This document shows, piece by piece, positions 37,001 to 50,378 of a stretch of 64,000 nt of DNA. Source of the DNA: Vanilla planifolia (taxonomy: Eukaryota; Streptophyta; Magnoliopsida; Asparagales; Orchidaceae); NCBI GenBank assembly GCA_023846275.1, contig CM043870.1, forward strand, positions 16,414,385 through 16,478,384, read 5' to 3'. Every line of letters starts with the position of its first letter. Position 1 is the first letter of the stretch. The notes under the pieces were generated by a model. The model had not been told where the DNA came from. It made no database searches and saw nothing but the letters and a program-made list of their open reading frames with translations. A program made the translations under genes and the position numbers.

Positions 37001-38547
37001 CTTGCTTCACTTCGTCAAAACAAACTTATGATTCTTCATCTAACATTTATGAAAAAGTTGATAAACTATAGAAGGTCTAAAGGATATTATTTTTTTCTCA
37101 TCACTTGGACATGTAGAAAAAAATTATGATATTTTATTGTGAAAAAAAATAATCTCTCTTTTGATTAAAAAAATCCATTTTTTAGCTTCTTTCATCTATT
37201 CCATGACTAAAACAAAGGGGGATATGCATTACACAACAATATTTCCTAAAAGAACGAGATCTTATTAGAATTGTACATTTATTTTTAGTTTAATATCTTC
37301 TTTTTGAAATATGAATTTTCAAGAAGAAAATTAGGTTGCACCATATGTAGCAAGGAGTGTAAAATAAAGATATATTTGGTGAATAAAATACCAAATGCAT
37401 GGTCCAATAATAAATTCTTTACCAATTAAATAATTAAATTTTCATTATTTGTTACTTGATAAGATTAGTTTAGCTATAATTGAATTGAATCTTTTTTAAA
37501 TTAGAAATATTTTTTTACAAGTTTTATTCAAGCCTTATTAATATCAAGTAGACCTTGTTATTGTGAGAATTCTTAATCCATGACTTGTGGGGAGGGATTA
37601 ATGTCACCACAAATAAATACTAAAGAAAGCTTTGGATTTAAAGTTGGTCTTAAAGATTAAAAATTGACTTACTATACTCCTGTCTATAAAATAAAATAAA
37701 TTGTATCTCAATTGGGAGTTTTGCTTAAAGAAGTAGGGGTTACAATAGCTACTAAATTAGTTAAAAGGTTATTATCAATAAAACTTATCTAAAACCATGG
37801 TCTTGCTTAATACCTAAAAAATGGTAAAATGGAATTCATCAATGTCTTATGATTCAAAACAAGAAATCGATCGAAATAGATTTAGATAAATATACAAAAG
37901 ATCAATGCCTTCATGGGTACATGCTATGCATGCATTATACATTTTACTAAATGTGGCATTAGGTTTATAAATTTTTAATTTTGAACAAAAAATATTTTTG
38001 ATCTAAGAAAATAAAATTTCAAAATGAATTAATCATATCTTTACTATTCTTAGTATTAGAAGAGCAATGATCTATCAAAATTTGAAGTTAGTAATGAGTA
38101 AATTTTTAAATCTATTTTTGTTATAAAAAAAATCCAAGAATATAAAAAAATAAGAATGGAAAGATTTTGTTGAAAATTTTATATAGAAATTTCTTAAAAA
38201 GCTAATTATAAGTTCTTTTGTTCATTGGAAAATTGGGTCATTATGCTCATTACTAAAAGTGTTGAAGACTTGAAATAGAACCAAGTTTGAAAGTTTTGAA
38301 AATGTCATTTGCAAATTTTGATGAAGGAACCATTTGGGAAGGATGAATCACTCTTGAAAAAGAATCTATTGATTCTCTCCAAATTTTTTAAAATGTAGGC
38401 ACAATGATTTACCTAATGGGTGCGATGTCTTTTTTGTTTCCATTTTTTATCATGGCATTCATTTGAAACTATTGTGTATATCATTTGATGCAATCTACAC
38501 AATTGAGGGGCTGGTGAATGGAAGTAGCAATTGATAAGCTAAATTAA
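34006..38547. other. Long AT-rich stretch, nothing firmly recognised
   Basis: No host gene, RNA gene or conserved domain was recognised on either strand. TGTTAAGATTTGATCCTACATTAG at 36862 resembles the opening of some plant LTRs, but no matching end was found. The stretch is probably made of retrotransposon remains too old to read by eye. Confidence 0.5.
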
Positions 38548-38850
38548 ACAATATAATGAGCTGATTAGACAATTACAATCAATCTAAGAAGTGTACCAAG
38601 ATGATCATCCATTTGATCTCTTTTTGGATCAGTGACTATACAAATTATACAATATAATGAACTAATCAAAGAAGCATGATTGGTTTAAAAAATGCATTAT
38701 GGTGATCATTGATCTAATTTCTTGTCCAATCAGTAGCTATACAAATTGTACTGTATGATGAGCTGATCAGACAAGTACGATCAATCCTGGAAACATGTTG
38801 AGGCTATAATCCATCTGATCTCTTATCTAATTGATGTCTATTAATAATCA
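38548..38850. repeat. Tandem triplication, 101-bp period
   Basis: Three copies begin at 38548 (ACAATATAATGAGCTGAT), 38649 (ACAATATAATGAACTAAT) and 38750 (ACTGTATGATGAGCTGAT), exactly 101 bp apart. Each contains a GATCAT or ATAATCCAT block followed by TGATCT and an ATACAAAT-type end. Divergence is high, but the period has been kept, with almost no indels between copies. Confidence 0.88.
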
Positions 38851-39342
38851 TACAAAAATAATATTATGATTAAAAAAGTACATAAGTGCATGAAAATGTT
38901 TAATAGAGGTTTCCCATTTAATCCCTTGTTTGAGATGTGTATGCCTTAGATCATACAATATGATTAAGGAGATTGTTCCATATGATATAAAGACAAAGAT
39001 GTGAATGTATATAGTTTTGATTAGGCTTTGTCAAGAATAGATCTTGTAAATGCATATTAGTTAAGATTAAAATATGATATGATGAAATGCTAAATAAAGA
39101 TGAGATGATATGTGATGTGATTATGGATATAAAGTAATGGTCATTTGAGAAATTGGGATCCCATATTATTAAAAATATGAAAATAAAAGAAAAATTTGAA
39201 AGATAATATTATGAATGATTATATGAATAGTATAAACTATTCACATGTGCACATATATGATACAAGGCATACTATTCAATTTTAATTAAGATAGATTTTC
39301 TTATGGGCATTGTAGAAATGCTATTGGAAAATAGGATCTTAA
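38851..39342. other. AT-rich gap, nothing recognised
   Basis: Unassigned sequence between the 101-bp triplication and LTR copy B. No coding frame or repeat terminus seen. Confidence 0.5.
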
Positions 39343-41191
39343 TGTCCACATTAGGGAAGAGGTGAATCGTGAAATTCTTTAGCTTAAAGCATATAATAGA
39401 AACACAATAGATTTCTTTTGAGATTCTTAATTTCTCTTAGAAATATGGAATAAAAACTCTTATTAACTTTAAAAGCATTATATGTAGAATGTTATGAAGA
39501 AAGTGCATAATGGGTTTTAATTAGTTCAATTTAAAATTGAACCTATCCACCGCCTTGTAAAAAGATAAATAAAAATGAGAAAACACCTTTCATAAAAATA
39601 GGTATGTAAAACCCTATATTAACTAAAAAGAGCCAACAAATACTAGGCCAAATAACTCCATGACTCTGGATCAAGAGTCCTTATATTCATTTGGCCAAAT
39701 GGCCCAAATAAAAATGACCAAAATGACTAATAATAGAATTAATAATAAGGTTCCAATAATGGGAAAAAGGAAAAATTTAAAAGCTTAATGAAAAGAAGTA
39801 TTAATATAAAGTAAGTTAGATGAAGTATTCAACTTAACTTAATGCAAACTATCTTGAAAGTAGGTTGAGAAGGATGTTGAATGTTTGCAATTGTCATATC
39901 CTTAATTTTCTATTTATTTCTTCAATGAGGGTTATGATCTTCAAGAGTAAAACCTTCTAATTTATTTTTAATTATTTGTTAGCTTTTTATCAAAGTTTGA
40001 AGGCTTTTTCACAAATTTTTAAGAAGGCTGCCAATAACTCTAATCACCTAATTAATTGCCACTTGTATGACTCTTTAATGATTATTTAAATTTTTTTAGA
40101 ATCTGATCAAATTAATTGCTACTCATAGAAATGAATTAAATGTATTATACAATCTATCATATTATACATATGAGTCAATTTATACTAGTTATATTATATA
40201 TTAAATAAAAAAGTATTATACTTAATCTTGAGGTTTAATCCTAACTCTAGTGCTTAAACCCAAATGAATTAATGTTATGTACATTACATATTAATATACT
40301 ATATACAATCTTTGGGTTAGCTTTCAACTCCAATACCTAAACTCAAATGAACTAACATATTATACATTTAATATTATTGTATCATACATAGTCATATTTA
40401 GCTTAAGCATTAATTTCATTATCCATTCCTTTAATATACAAAACAATTTAAACTAAATGTACTACTATGTACTAAGGTTAATATATAGAACAACAAGTTG
40501 TGAAAATAGTTTTCACATAGAATATCTTCTCTTAGTCTTATATATTTATCTAGTTAAACTATATATACTATACATTAGAGACAATGTACATCACATTTTT
40601 GCTCATTTTTAGGATTATTCAATCTATGTTTTTGATATATTTAGAGAATAAAAATATTAGTTTTAACTTTAATAAGGAATTTTGATAGATAATAAATGTT
40701 ATGTGAATGTATACATAATTGACTTAAATGAATAGAAAGATAGTTTAAATTTTTTTTCTCACATACTCAAAACCTCGTTGTTTGTTTTAGTTCTCAAAAA
40801 TATTGTCATAGTTGTTAACATTTTAAAACAAAATAAAAAGGTGTCACAAAGTTTTTTTTTCAAACACCTCCAATTGATCATTTAAGTTAAGACTAAGCTC
40901 TCCAGATAATTCATCTAGTTACTCTTTTGATGTATGATTCGGGACACTTAAAAAAATTGCTAATATAACATAAGAATTATTTTTTTGTCATCAATTAAGC
41001 TGCATATGAGCTAAAATTCTCTTTCTTTTGATGATGACAAAATAGTTAATAATAATGAAATGAAAAGATAGTTGAATGCATGTAAGCATTCACATGGTCT
41101 CTCTTAATTCAATCTTCTTCTTAAGTATATATAATTAGGGAAATATTAAATTAATCATAAAGATCATTAGATTTTTTATTTCATATCAACA
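39343..41191 (-). mobile_element. Copia-type LTR, family copy B (3' LTR position)
   Basis: Minus-strand LTR of about 1.85 kb. On the minus strand it begins TGTTGATATGAAAT at 41191, right after a purine-rich tract, and ends near 39343 after the ATTCACCTCTTCCC block. It is colinear with copies A and C through shared blocks such as TTTTTAGGATTAT and ACTTTAATAAGG. By eye it differs from copy C at about a quarter of positions, so it is old. Confidence 0.72.
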
Positions 41192-41211
41192 TCTCCCACT
41201 TCTTTTATGCA
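41192..41211 (-). other. Polypurine tract of a copia element
   Basis: The minus strand reads AAAAGAAGTGGGAGA immediately before the TGTTG start of LTR B, the usual place and form of a polypurine tract. It shows that LTR B is a 3' LTR. Confidence 0.65.
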
Positions 41212-43214
41212 TCAAATAAAAAATTAAAGTTTTGTTGTAATAATTGTTGAATATGAAAACATTAGGACAAAGAGGTTAAGGAGGTCTAATTATCTCCCCC
41301 CATATCTTTTTGTATATAGAAACTATAATTTGTTGTACATATAAAAATAAAACAAGGGGCTCAATATTTAGCTCTCTCCCCCAACTTTTATGCATGTGGT
41401 AGTTTTTAAAATAAAATCAAATAAAAGATTATAAAAAAGCTAGAACTAATTTTTAAACCTAATAAACATGCTTTCTTATAGGTTTCTTCCTTTTGTAACT
41501 TAGTTGAAAGAAGCATGCATGTAAGCTTAAGAAATTTAAAACTTAGGTTTGGAAACCTAAATGGATTTGGGTCCATCTAACTTATAATTAATAGATTCAA
41601 CCCTACTAGGTTATTTTTGTTATTCTTTTCAATCCAAATATATATGGGTTCACTTTAATTCTTATCTTTTAATTCTTATGTATATGTCTTTTCTTAATGC
41701 AATAATTACAAATAAGAGATAAAATATACAAATCAATAGACATATATTTATTATTGTGACAAGCAACATGCTTATGCTTGTGATTTAAAGAAATACAATC
41801 AGAATGTTATTTTTTTACTTGATCAAAGGCAATTTTTTTTCTTTTTCATTTAGACATATAATTTGAGTAAGTTTATCATTAGTTGTTTTCAAATATTGCA
41901 AATATTTATCTTTTTTTCTCATTTAAGTGCTTATAATATCCAAGATTCATTATGCTACTTTTTTCAAGTTTTTATATTTTTTGAAAAGAACTTTTAATTA
42001 GTTAATCAACCAAGAAAATTATTTTCTTATTCACTAAGAAAGGGTTTACTTACGTTATCATATTCACTCCTAGACGATCAATCATGATGTGTCATAAGAC
42101 ACAACACTTCTTCACTATCTTCAATACTTAAGATTGCATCATTTCTTATCATAAGACACAAATTTTTCTCTTCTTCACTCTCCTCGCTACTTGAGGATTC
42201 TAAAGATGGACTTGAGTTGCTCCTAGTGGCTACCATGGCCTTCATTGTCTTCCTTTCTTTCTTAAAGTTCTTTTTCCTCTTCTTTACAAACTTTGAATAA
42301 TTCAGGTGGTATTGTCCTAGTTTATTGCATTCATGTAGCATGCCCATATTTTGTTTCTCCTTTTAGCTAATCTTTTGCTTCTTGCCAAACTTTTTATTGG
42401 TCATTTTCTTAAAAGTTTTGGTTAAGCTCTTGGGAAGAAGGTCTATCTTATTATAAGATGATTTAACTTTAGATGAGAATTGTGTAATCCTTAGGGCCAA
42501 GTCTTTCTCCTTCTTATGCATAGTCTATAATTTCTTTTCTTTTCTCCTTAGTATCTCTATCTCATCGATCATTAGATCACCATGTACTTTATCTAAGGTG
42601 ATATGGTCCAAGTTCTTAGAGGCTTTAATAACACTTATGAAAGGATCAAACTCTTTTGATAATACCCAAAAAATCTTTCTTACCTATTCAACATTAGAAA
42701 ACACTCTATTATGAGTTGAGAGGTCATTAACAATATATATAAATCTATTAATCTCTTTTTAACTATTTATCCATCATTCATAAGAAATAATTCAAAATCC
42801 TACATAAGAAATTAATTTTAAATTCCTCTACTTGTTTAGCTTCCTCATAGGTGACCTCAAGCACCTTAAGGTTGTGATCCCATTAAAGTTTATGGATGTA
42901 AGACCATAATGAAGGATGGATAATGCCTTAGTATTTAATTTAACTCTATGTTTTTTTTGGTAGTGTGAGTTCACTTGATGACTTCTTCACACAATCATCA
43001 TTAATAATTCAAACAAATTCAAAAACATTCTTAACAGCATCCAATAAATCTTAATCTATACACTCAAGAAAAATTTGCATCCATTTTTTCCAATACAAAT
43101 AAAACTTTCTTTGAATAAGAAAGAATTAACTAATGAAGACACTCTTCTCAAAATTAACTATTATTTAAGATATCATAAGAATATTTTTTATGATTGTTAG
43201 TCATTAAAAAAACA
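41212..43214 (-). mobile_element. Copia gag-only interior between LTRs B and C
   Basis: The minus strand carries a recognisable copia gag. The middle domain (VRKIFWVLSKEFDPF, then GDLMIDEIEILRRKEKK) is at about 42700-42530. The zinc-knuckle segment (HECNKLGQYHLNYSKF) begins near 42338. An acidic serine-rich tail (MVATRSNSSPSLESSSSEE) at about 42237-42180 is followed by a lysine-rich segment down to about 41800. No protease, integrase or reverse transcriptase is recognisable in the 2.0 kb between the LTRs. The element is old, with several breaks. This layout matches known gag-only non-autonomous elements, though loss of pol is an alternative. Confidence 0.7.
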
Positions 43215-43228
43215 AGCTTTAATATCAC
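43215..43228 (-). other. Primer binding site of the gag-only copia element
   Basis: The minus strand reads AGTGATATTAAAGCTT, a decayed form of the tRNA-Met-type site TGGTATCAGAGC, located between the end of LTR C and the gag region. It supports LTR C as the 5' LTR. Confidence 0.55.
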
Positions 43229-43246
43229 TAAAAAATAAAGGCTAGA

Positions 43247-45100
43247 TGTTCACACAAGAGGGGAAAGCGAATTGTAAAATTAATAATCTCAAAGAAAATA
43301 ATTGAAGCACAATGAAAGTCTTCTAAGATTCTTAGTTTCTCTTAAAAATTTGTTTAAAAAACTCATGTTAGGTTTAATATTTTGTGTGAGGAATGTTGTA
43401 AAGAAAGTGTATAGGAGATATTCAAGAGATTTGATCCTAAATTAAATCTATATCTTGTTCTATCTAAAAGGCTAAGAAAACTTTAGAAAATGCCTTTGAA
43501 AAGTAGATAGAAAAATCTACAAACTATCTGCAAAGGGTCTATAAACAAAGCACCAGGCCAAAAGACTCTACAATCATCGAGACTATGGAACCCTACAAAA
43601 AATAACTAAAAGATCAATAAAAGAATTAATAATAGAGTCCCAACATTGGGATAAAGGAATTATGTAAAAGATAAATAATACAAAGTCCTATAACCCAATA
43701 ATTTAACTAATAATAAACTTTGATTTTTTTCTCTATTTCTTTAATAAGGATAAAGTTCTTTAGTGAACCTTTTAGTTGATTTGCAATTGTTCATTAACTT
43801 TTTCTTTAAGTTTGGAGGTCTTATATAAATTTTTATGATGGATTCTAATCACGTGTCAAACAACCTCAATGGTTTTCTAATGAGTATTTTATAAGTTTCT
43901 AGAATTTTGTTAAACAAGCCATTAGTTATAAAAAATGAGTTAACATACCATATGTTTTAGGGAATGTACCTTATGCCAGATGCCAATTTATATTAACTAT
44001 GTTATATGTTAAATAAAATATATCATACTTAATCTCAGTGTTCGACCTCAGCTCTAATTCTTATACCTAAATGAATTAAAAGTATTGTACGTGAAATATT
44101 AACACATTGTACGCAATCATTGCATTAGTTATCAACTCTAGTAGCTTTACACAAATTATCTAAACATAGTTTACATTAAATATTAATGTACCTTAAGTAA
44201 TCCTTGTGTTCAGCTGAAGAACTCAGCCATTATCCATTTTCTTAGCATATGAAATGGTTTGAGCTAAACGCATTATATGTTAAGATTAATATACTATGCA
44301 AAAGCTCTTAAAACTATTTTTCACTTTGTGTATCATTCTCTTAATCCTACATTTTTAATTAGTTAAACTAAATATATTGTATGTTAGAGATAATGTATCA
44401 TATGTTACATTCATTTTTACTTATTTTTAGGATTATGCATTATGTGTGTTTTAGATATACTAAGAAATGCAAATTATCTTTTTTAAACTTTAATAAGGCG
44501 TTGATATAGATAATTAGATAGGTAGTTTAAAATCCTTTTATCTTACATACTAAAATATCACTATTTGTTCTAATATTTCAAGAATATTATTATAAGTCAA
44601 TATTTCTAAAAATTAAATAAAAAGATGCCACAATTTTTTTTGCTAATTTGCTCAAGCTTTATATTTGGTACCAATGACATTATCACCAAACACCTCCAAT
44701 TAATACTTTGACTCAAGGCCAAGCTCTTCAAATGATTCACATAGTGTATCTTGAGATGTAAGATCTAAAATATTTAATGAAAAAGAATTATATAACAAAC
44801 GAATGGTTATGTTGTTATCAAATAAGTCATATGTAGACTGAGGTTCAACAAACGTCATGTTTATTTTCATTACTACACATTATTATCATTTTATTTTGAG
44901 AAATTATTATTTATAGAATTTGCCTATTGAGTTTTAAAAAGCTCATTTTGATATATTATAGGTCATATCATGGAAGCATAAAGAGAGGGTAAGCTAGGTG
45001 GCATGTGAGCTAAGTGATATGTTGTAAAGAGATGTTTTTGAAAAACATTATATCTTATATATTTTATCATTGTATTTGGTATGGTCGTACAAGATCCTAT
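43247..45100 (-). mobile_element. Copia-type LTR, family copy C (5' LTR position)
   Basis: Minus-strand LTR related to copies A and B. Its 3' end (minus-strand sense) is near 43247 after the CTCTTGTGTGAACA block. The distal block with ATCACCAAACACCTCCAATT is at 44681-44700. The start is not sharply defined (about 44.8-45.6 kb). It stands both 5' of the gag-only unit and 3' of a copia pol fragment (45.76-48.33 kb) in the same orientation, so it may be shared between two units. Confidence 0.6.
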
Positions 45101-45759
45101 TTTAGTATGAATGCATGTGATATTATAGTTATTATTTTATTTTATGAAAAATGGCTTTAAAATCAATTTTATTATCTTTCTTACTTGATAATTGGTTTGT
45201 GTCTTATATATTGCATAAAAGCTTTGATTTAACTTGATTTTATGTTATTTTGTGTATTATTGGGTATAAAGTATAGGTAAGGTGTGATGAAGTAGGTTTC
45301 TTTAGTAGATGATTTTCTAAAGGAATTTATCACATGTCCTCTAAAGTATTGAGGAAATATGAGCCTTAGATGGTTAAAAGGAGCAAGAAATGGTGACAAG
45401 AATGGTAGCCTTAAATGTCCTAGCAATAATAGTGTGAGTTCTTAGTGAGAAAAATATTGGAGCAAAAATAAGATTGAATCCCATTCATTTCTTCGTGCAT
45501 TCAAAGGAGAGGTGAGGAGGTGAAATAGAACTAGCACAAATGTTGAATCTCCATGATGGTGTTCCTTTCAATTTTGTTTTATGACTTTATTATATGTAAT
45601 AGTAGCTTCTACAACACCAACATATTGTAGGTAGCTTAAAAATGTATTGCATGTGGTTTAACATAATGTATGTAGAAGAGCTACATATATACATTAATAT
45701 CATTATTGTTATTACAATCAAGGTCTTGTTATTAGCATATTGGATCAAACATATCTAGT
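45101..45759. other. Unassigned AT-rich linker
   Basis: Probably the rest of LTR C or the non-coding end of the neighbouring copia fragment. A possible LTR opening (minus strand TGTTGGTGTTG) lies near 45632. Nothing else was recognised. Confidence 0.4.
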
Positions 45760-48325
45760 TATCTTCAAATTTGATTAAACTTATTCACTTAGAGGATTGG
45801 TAAAGATATCTATCAAGTTTTCCTCCATGATTACAAATTATATTTCAATTTCTTCCTGACATATTCTCAAATGAAGCGAAGTCATATTTTGTATATTTTG
45901 CTCTTGAATGTTGAATATTAGTTTTTATGAAAGAAATTGCAATTGTGTTATCATATTTAATTGAAATATTTCTAAAATAATTTCAAAATCTTTTAATTGT
46001 TGCTTTAACCATAAGATTTGTGCCACAAATCCACTAGTTACGACATATTCTTCTTCTACCTTAGATAGTGCAATGGATGTTTTCCTTTTACTAGACCATG
46101 ATATGAATGAATTTCTTAGAAAATGACATGATTTGAATGTGCTTATCCTTACAATCTTGCATCCAACAAAATCTACATTGCAATATCCAATTAGTTCATA
46201 TGAGTATGGTTTTTTAGGATAGTATATTCCTAATGGTCATGTTGCCAAATGATACCTAAAAATATGTTTTATATCTTTAAAATGAGATTTCATAGGATTT
46301 CTTGGAAGTTTCCACATAAGCATATTCTAAATATGTTATTTAGTCTACTAGTTGTTAGATAAAATAAAATATCTTACGATGCATTTATACATCTTAATAT
46401 TAATCAATTTACCACCTTCATCTTTGTCAAGTTTATTAGCACATAAGTGTTGTACTTCTTTGAAGATCTTCCATTCAATCCTTTTGATTAGCTCTTTTAT
46501 ATAATTAGTCTTAGAGATGAAAGTTTTATCATTAGTTTGCTTAATTTGAAGTTTAAGAAGTCAAGTTCTCCCACCTTTGTCATTTTAAATTCTTTACTCA
46601 TAATTTTAGAAAATTCTTCACACAAACATTCATCTATTTACCCAAAAATAATATCATGTACAAAAATTTTAATGATAAGAAAAAATTTAATATTTTCTTT
46701 ATAAAGAGGGTATTATCAACTCTTCTTTTTGAGAAATTATTATCAAGTAAATATTTGCAGAGCTTTTAATATTAATCCCTTAGTGCTTATTTTAGTTCAT
46801 ATAATATATTTTTAAGTTTATATACATGAATATCATATAAATGATTTTCAAATATGAGTGTTTTCTTAACATAGCCATCTTGAATAATTCCAATTAAAAA
46901 GGTGTTTTTAACACCCATTGAAATAATTTGAAGCCCTTAAAACATGAAGTTCCAATAAAAGTATAATGGCTTCAATTATTGGTATGGGTGAAATATATCT
47001 TCATAATCAATATCTTCAATTTGGTTGTATGCTTTGGCTAGTAGTGTTCCCTTTTTCTTAATAATTATATTAGTATCATTAAAATAATTTCTGAAACCCA
47101 ACTTTGTATAAATAATAAGATACTTGATAGATTTTGATGATAATTCTAAAAATTCATTTCTTAAAAATTGATTTAGTTCCTCTTGCATATGTGGATACCA
47201 AAATTCATTTGTAAGAGCATTATATATGTTTTTAGGTTCAATTTTGAAAATGAAGGTAGAGTCTAATTCATTTCTTTAAGGAAGCACAAGTTCTTACACC
47301 TTTTGAAGGATCACCAATTATGAATTCATTTTAATGATTCTTACCATATCTTTGGGCAAGTCATGTGATTTTTTAAGATCACCTATTTTTTCATTTACTT
47401 CTTTTTATTTTCTTCAGGAGTCTCTATTATTTGTTCTTCTAGGATTTAATTTCTTGAACTTTTTAATTTCATTAATGTTAGCATTTTTTTGTAGAATTGT
47501 TTCATCAAATGTTACATATAGTGAAGTTTAAATTATCAATACTTTTTTAATGAATACTCTTTAAAAACTACTTTTATTTCATATCCTAAAAATATTGGTT
47601 CATTAATTTTGTATCTTGGTTATTTAACTTGCACTTTCCATTGTTCAACAAAAAGAATTTATGGCAATCTTTAGTTTTCTTCTATTTTAAAGCTTATAAG
47701 GTTTCTTTGTCAGTATGGGGTTAATCTACAAAAGATTCAACACAAAAAGAGCAATATTGATAACTTTGGGCAAAAAATACTTTGGGAGACCATATTCACT
47801 TAACATAATTCTAGTCATTTCTAGTTGAATTCTTTTTTTATTTTAATTACTCCATTTGGTTGTGGTGTATAAGGGGAAGAAAAATTATGTACTATTTGAT
47901 TTCTTCACAAAAGTTTTCAAATGAATCTGTTGACCTTATATGACCTATGTGAGATAGGGAAGATTGTTGATCCTACAGATCATGACTTGTTTGATGCTAA
48001 TAATACCATATTATTTGTAATCTTATATTTATGTTTAAGAACATTTTAGATAATGTTTCCTTTCTTAAACATGGTGTCTCATGACATTGAGTGGTGATCT
48101 GTGACTAAAGAACTTATTGGAAAAATCAACATTGAGCTTCATTGGTTAGCCATTTAAGGATGATGTGAATAAGCATGCTCTTTGAGTCATCTTATTATTT
48201 TGGGAATTATCTAGTAAAATCAAATGATTTTAATCTTTAAGACATTGAGGTCCATTTCATTTACATATCCTACATATTTTGATTATCTAATTTACTACTC
48301 AATTGTATATGACCTAAGAACTTAT
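45760..48325 (-). mobile_element. Ty1/copia pol fossil (integrase, RT, RNase H), minus strand
   Basis: In minus-strand order: integrase end (SPYTPQPNGVIK near 47870), RT start (MQEELNQFLRNEFLELSS at about 47188-47135, then KARLVAQGY-like text), and RNase H (KTSIALSKVEEEYV near 46060). The C-terminal ADIFTKPLS-like end is near 45800. Many breaks; clearly old. Its upstream part stops where the plus-strand copia element begins at 48326, and no continuation was found beyond that element's far end. Confidence 0.85.
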
Positions 48326-48754
48326 TATTATACCCTTTGATGTGATGATCATAAAAGTAAGCAAAATATTACTAATGTAGTAGTTTGTATTTTTTGGAGT
48401 AAAGATTATAGCATATGAAGGGAATGAAGATTGAAGGCTCAACTTGTTGATTTTGAAGTCAAAGACTATGCACTTTGTGGAGTGACTAATTCATAAAGAA
48501 CTTTATTTATAAGTAACTATATGGTTAGCATGTTAAACCTTTATTTTTTTTGTAATTATGTTACATAGGATGGATCATCATGATTCATGTATATTTGAGT
48601 TAGTTTTTTTGGTGATGCTTTAGGTTACATTTTATTTTTAAAATTAAGTACTTTTAAGTTTTAAAATATTATAATATAAAAAATGTTTTAATAAAAAAAT
48701 AAAATAATAATAATATATAAATTAAAACAATTTGACCTAGGCACCAAACCTTTT

Positions 48755-49868
48755 TTGTAAAGCCCAAAGGGTTATGTTAAGTGGCCCACAGTGCTAAACA
48801 CTAGGTCTTAAGGAGCCAAGGACTAGGAGATCGACTAAAATTGAGTTGGGTTAAGCCTGAGTATCAGTCAAGGTGAGAATCCTGTAGTGCCTTCAGGAAT
48901 TAGCATGACTCCTGAACTTGCTTAGGCATAATTAGTTGAGTTAGACTCATTAATGATAAGTAATTAGTCTAGATCAGGTTAGACCCATTTAAATATGTGT
49001 GTACTGTCTTAGATAATGACATCCTCAGAGCACCATGAGACAACCAACCCCATTAGGCTGACTAATGTGCGTAGAAGAAATAATATAAGCACAAACTACA
49101 TGCACTGCTTTACAATATGAGGCTAAATAATCAACAGTTTTTTTATTCAAAACTTAAGCCAATTAACACCAAATGATCACAATAATTAGTTCAGGTTAGG
49201 TCAAACCCATTTAAATATGTATGTAGGTGTCTCAAGTTATGACATTCCCAGAGCACCATAACACAACCAACCCCATTAGGCTAACTAATGTGTGTAGAAG
49301 AAGTAATATAATAATAAACTACATGCACTACTTTACAATGTGAGACTAAATAATTAACATTTTTTATTCTAAACTTAAGCCAATCAATACCAAATGATCA
49401 CACATTTTTGGAATCAAATGGTCAAAATTTTCTCCACATTTATGAATAGTTCTTTTTCATCTAATCATTCATCCAAAATGCTTGATTGAATGGTTGAAAC
49501 CTTTTCTACATTCTTGAATAGTATCTTGATCATCTTCACTATTCATCTGACTTTTAGATTTAAGGGTCCATATCATATCTCATTGTGATTAGATATGGAC
49601 TTTTTAACAATTATTTTGGTCAGATGACTCCAACTCTGTCTACCCAGAATAAGACAACAATTGCTTTTCGTCTTCCTTTTCTGTCTCTTATAATGGGTAG
49701 CTTACAAAAAAGTTAATTCTAGTCATTGGGGGAGTATGTTGGTATATTTTTATTTGAATTATAAATAGAGATTATTTAACAATATTTGTGGTTGCTGAAT
49801 CAACTTGAAAATTTCATAAATGCTTAAGAGAAGTCCAAAACTAAAGATATCAATTTTAATGTGCTTAT
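48755..49868. repeat. Extra block inside the 5' LTR
   Basis: About 1.1 kb present in the 5' LTR but replaced by about 110 bp of unrelated sequence in the 3' LTR. It contains a two-copy tandem repeat (48961-49403). Near 49730 there is a purine tract followed by TGTTGGTATATTTTTATT, which looks like the polypurine tract and LTR opening of a different element. It is most simply a nested insertion, or a recombinant between related LTRs. Confidence 0.6.
48961..49403. repeat. Tandem duplication, about 213-bp period
   Basis: Copy 1 starts TAATTAGTCTAGATCAGGTT (48961) and copy 2 TAATTAGTTCAGGTTAGG (49174). Shared text includes ACCCATTTAAATATGT, CAACCAACCCCATTAGGCT and ACTACATGCACT, and both end ACCAAATGATCACA. 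The two copies are about 85-90% alike by eye. Confidence 0.9.
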
Positions 49869-50378
49869 GAGAGCATTGGGTTCTTTCAATTCTTATTTAT
49901 ATTACTCTCTTTTACAATTATTTCACATTGTCCTGGTAAAATCTATATCATTAATTTGTTGTGCCACTCTTGTTTGAAAAATTTAAAGGTGTAGAAAGTT
50001 TTTGGATAGAAATTTTTGTAAAGCTTTTGATTTTTTCTTATAGCCAATTTTTGTAGATTTTGGTGTATCATTGGAGCATCAGTTTGTAATTGGTTTTCTC
50101 CTATAGCTTTGACAAAAGGAAGTAGTTGGTGGAAGCCAGATCGATGATCGGGGATGGATTTTGGCACTCGTTTTGGCCGAATCACCTAAAAAATTTGATG
50201 CTTTTCTTTTAATACTAAACAATTTCTTTTCATCTATAATCTTCTTAAAAACAATTTTTATTTTTAAATGTAAAAGTTTTTTATTTAATTCACAAGTTTT
50301 CTAAAATAAAAAATTTTTGTTAAATATAAATTTACCCCTCCCCTCTTATACTTTTTGCCTTGCACAATTCACATTAAG

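Larger units (their letters stand above)
48326..50373 (+). mobile_element. 5' LTR of plus-strand Ty1/copia element (with inserted block)
   Basis: It begins TATTATACCCTTTGATG, against TGTTGTGTCCTTTGATG in the 3' LTR. The two LTRs align over about 400 bp at the left (to about 48755) and about 500 bp at the right (from about 49868). Between these lies about 1.1 kb that is absent from the 3' LTR. In one 135-bp stretch compared by eye the two LTRs differ at about 15% of positions, pointing to an insertion several million years old at least. Confidence 0.82.
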
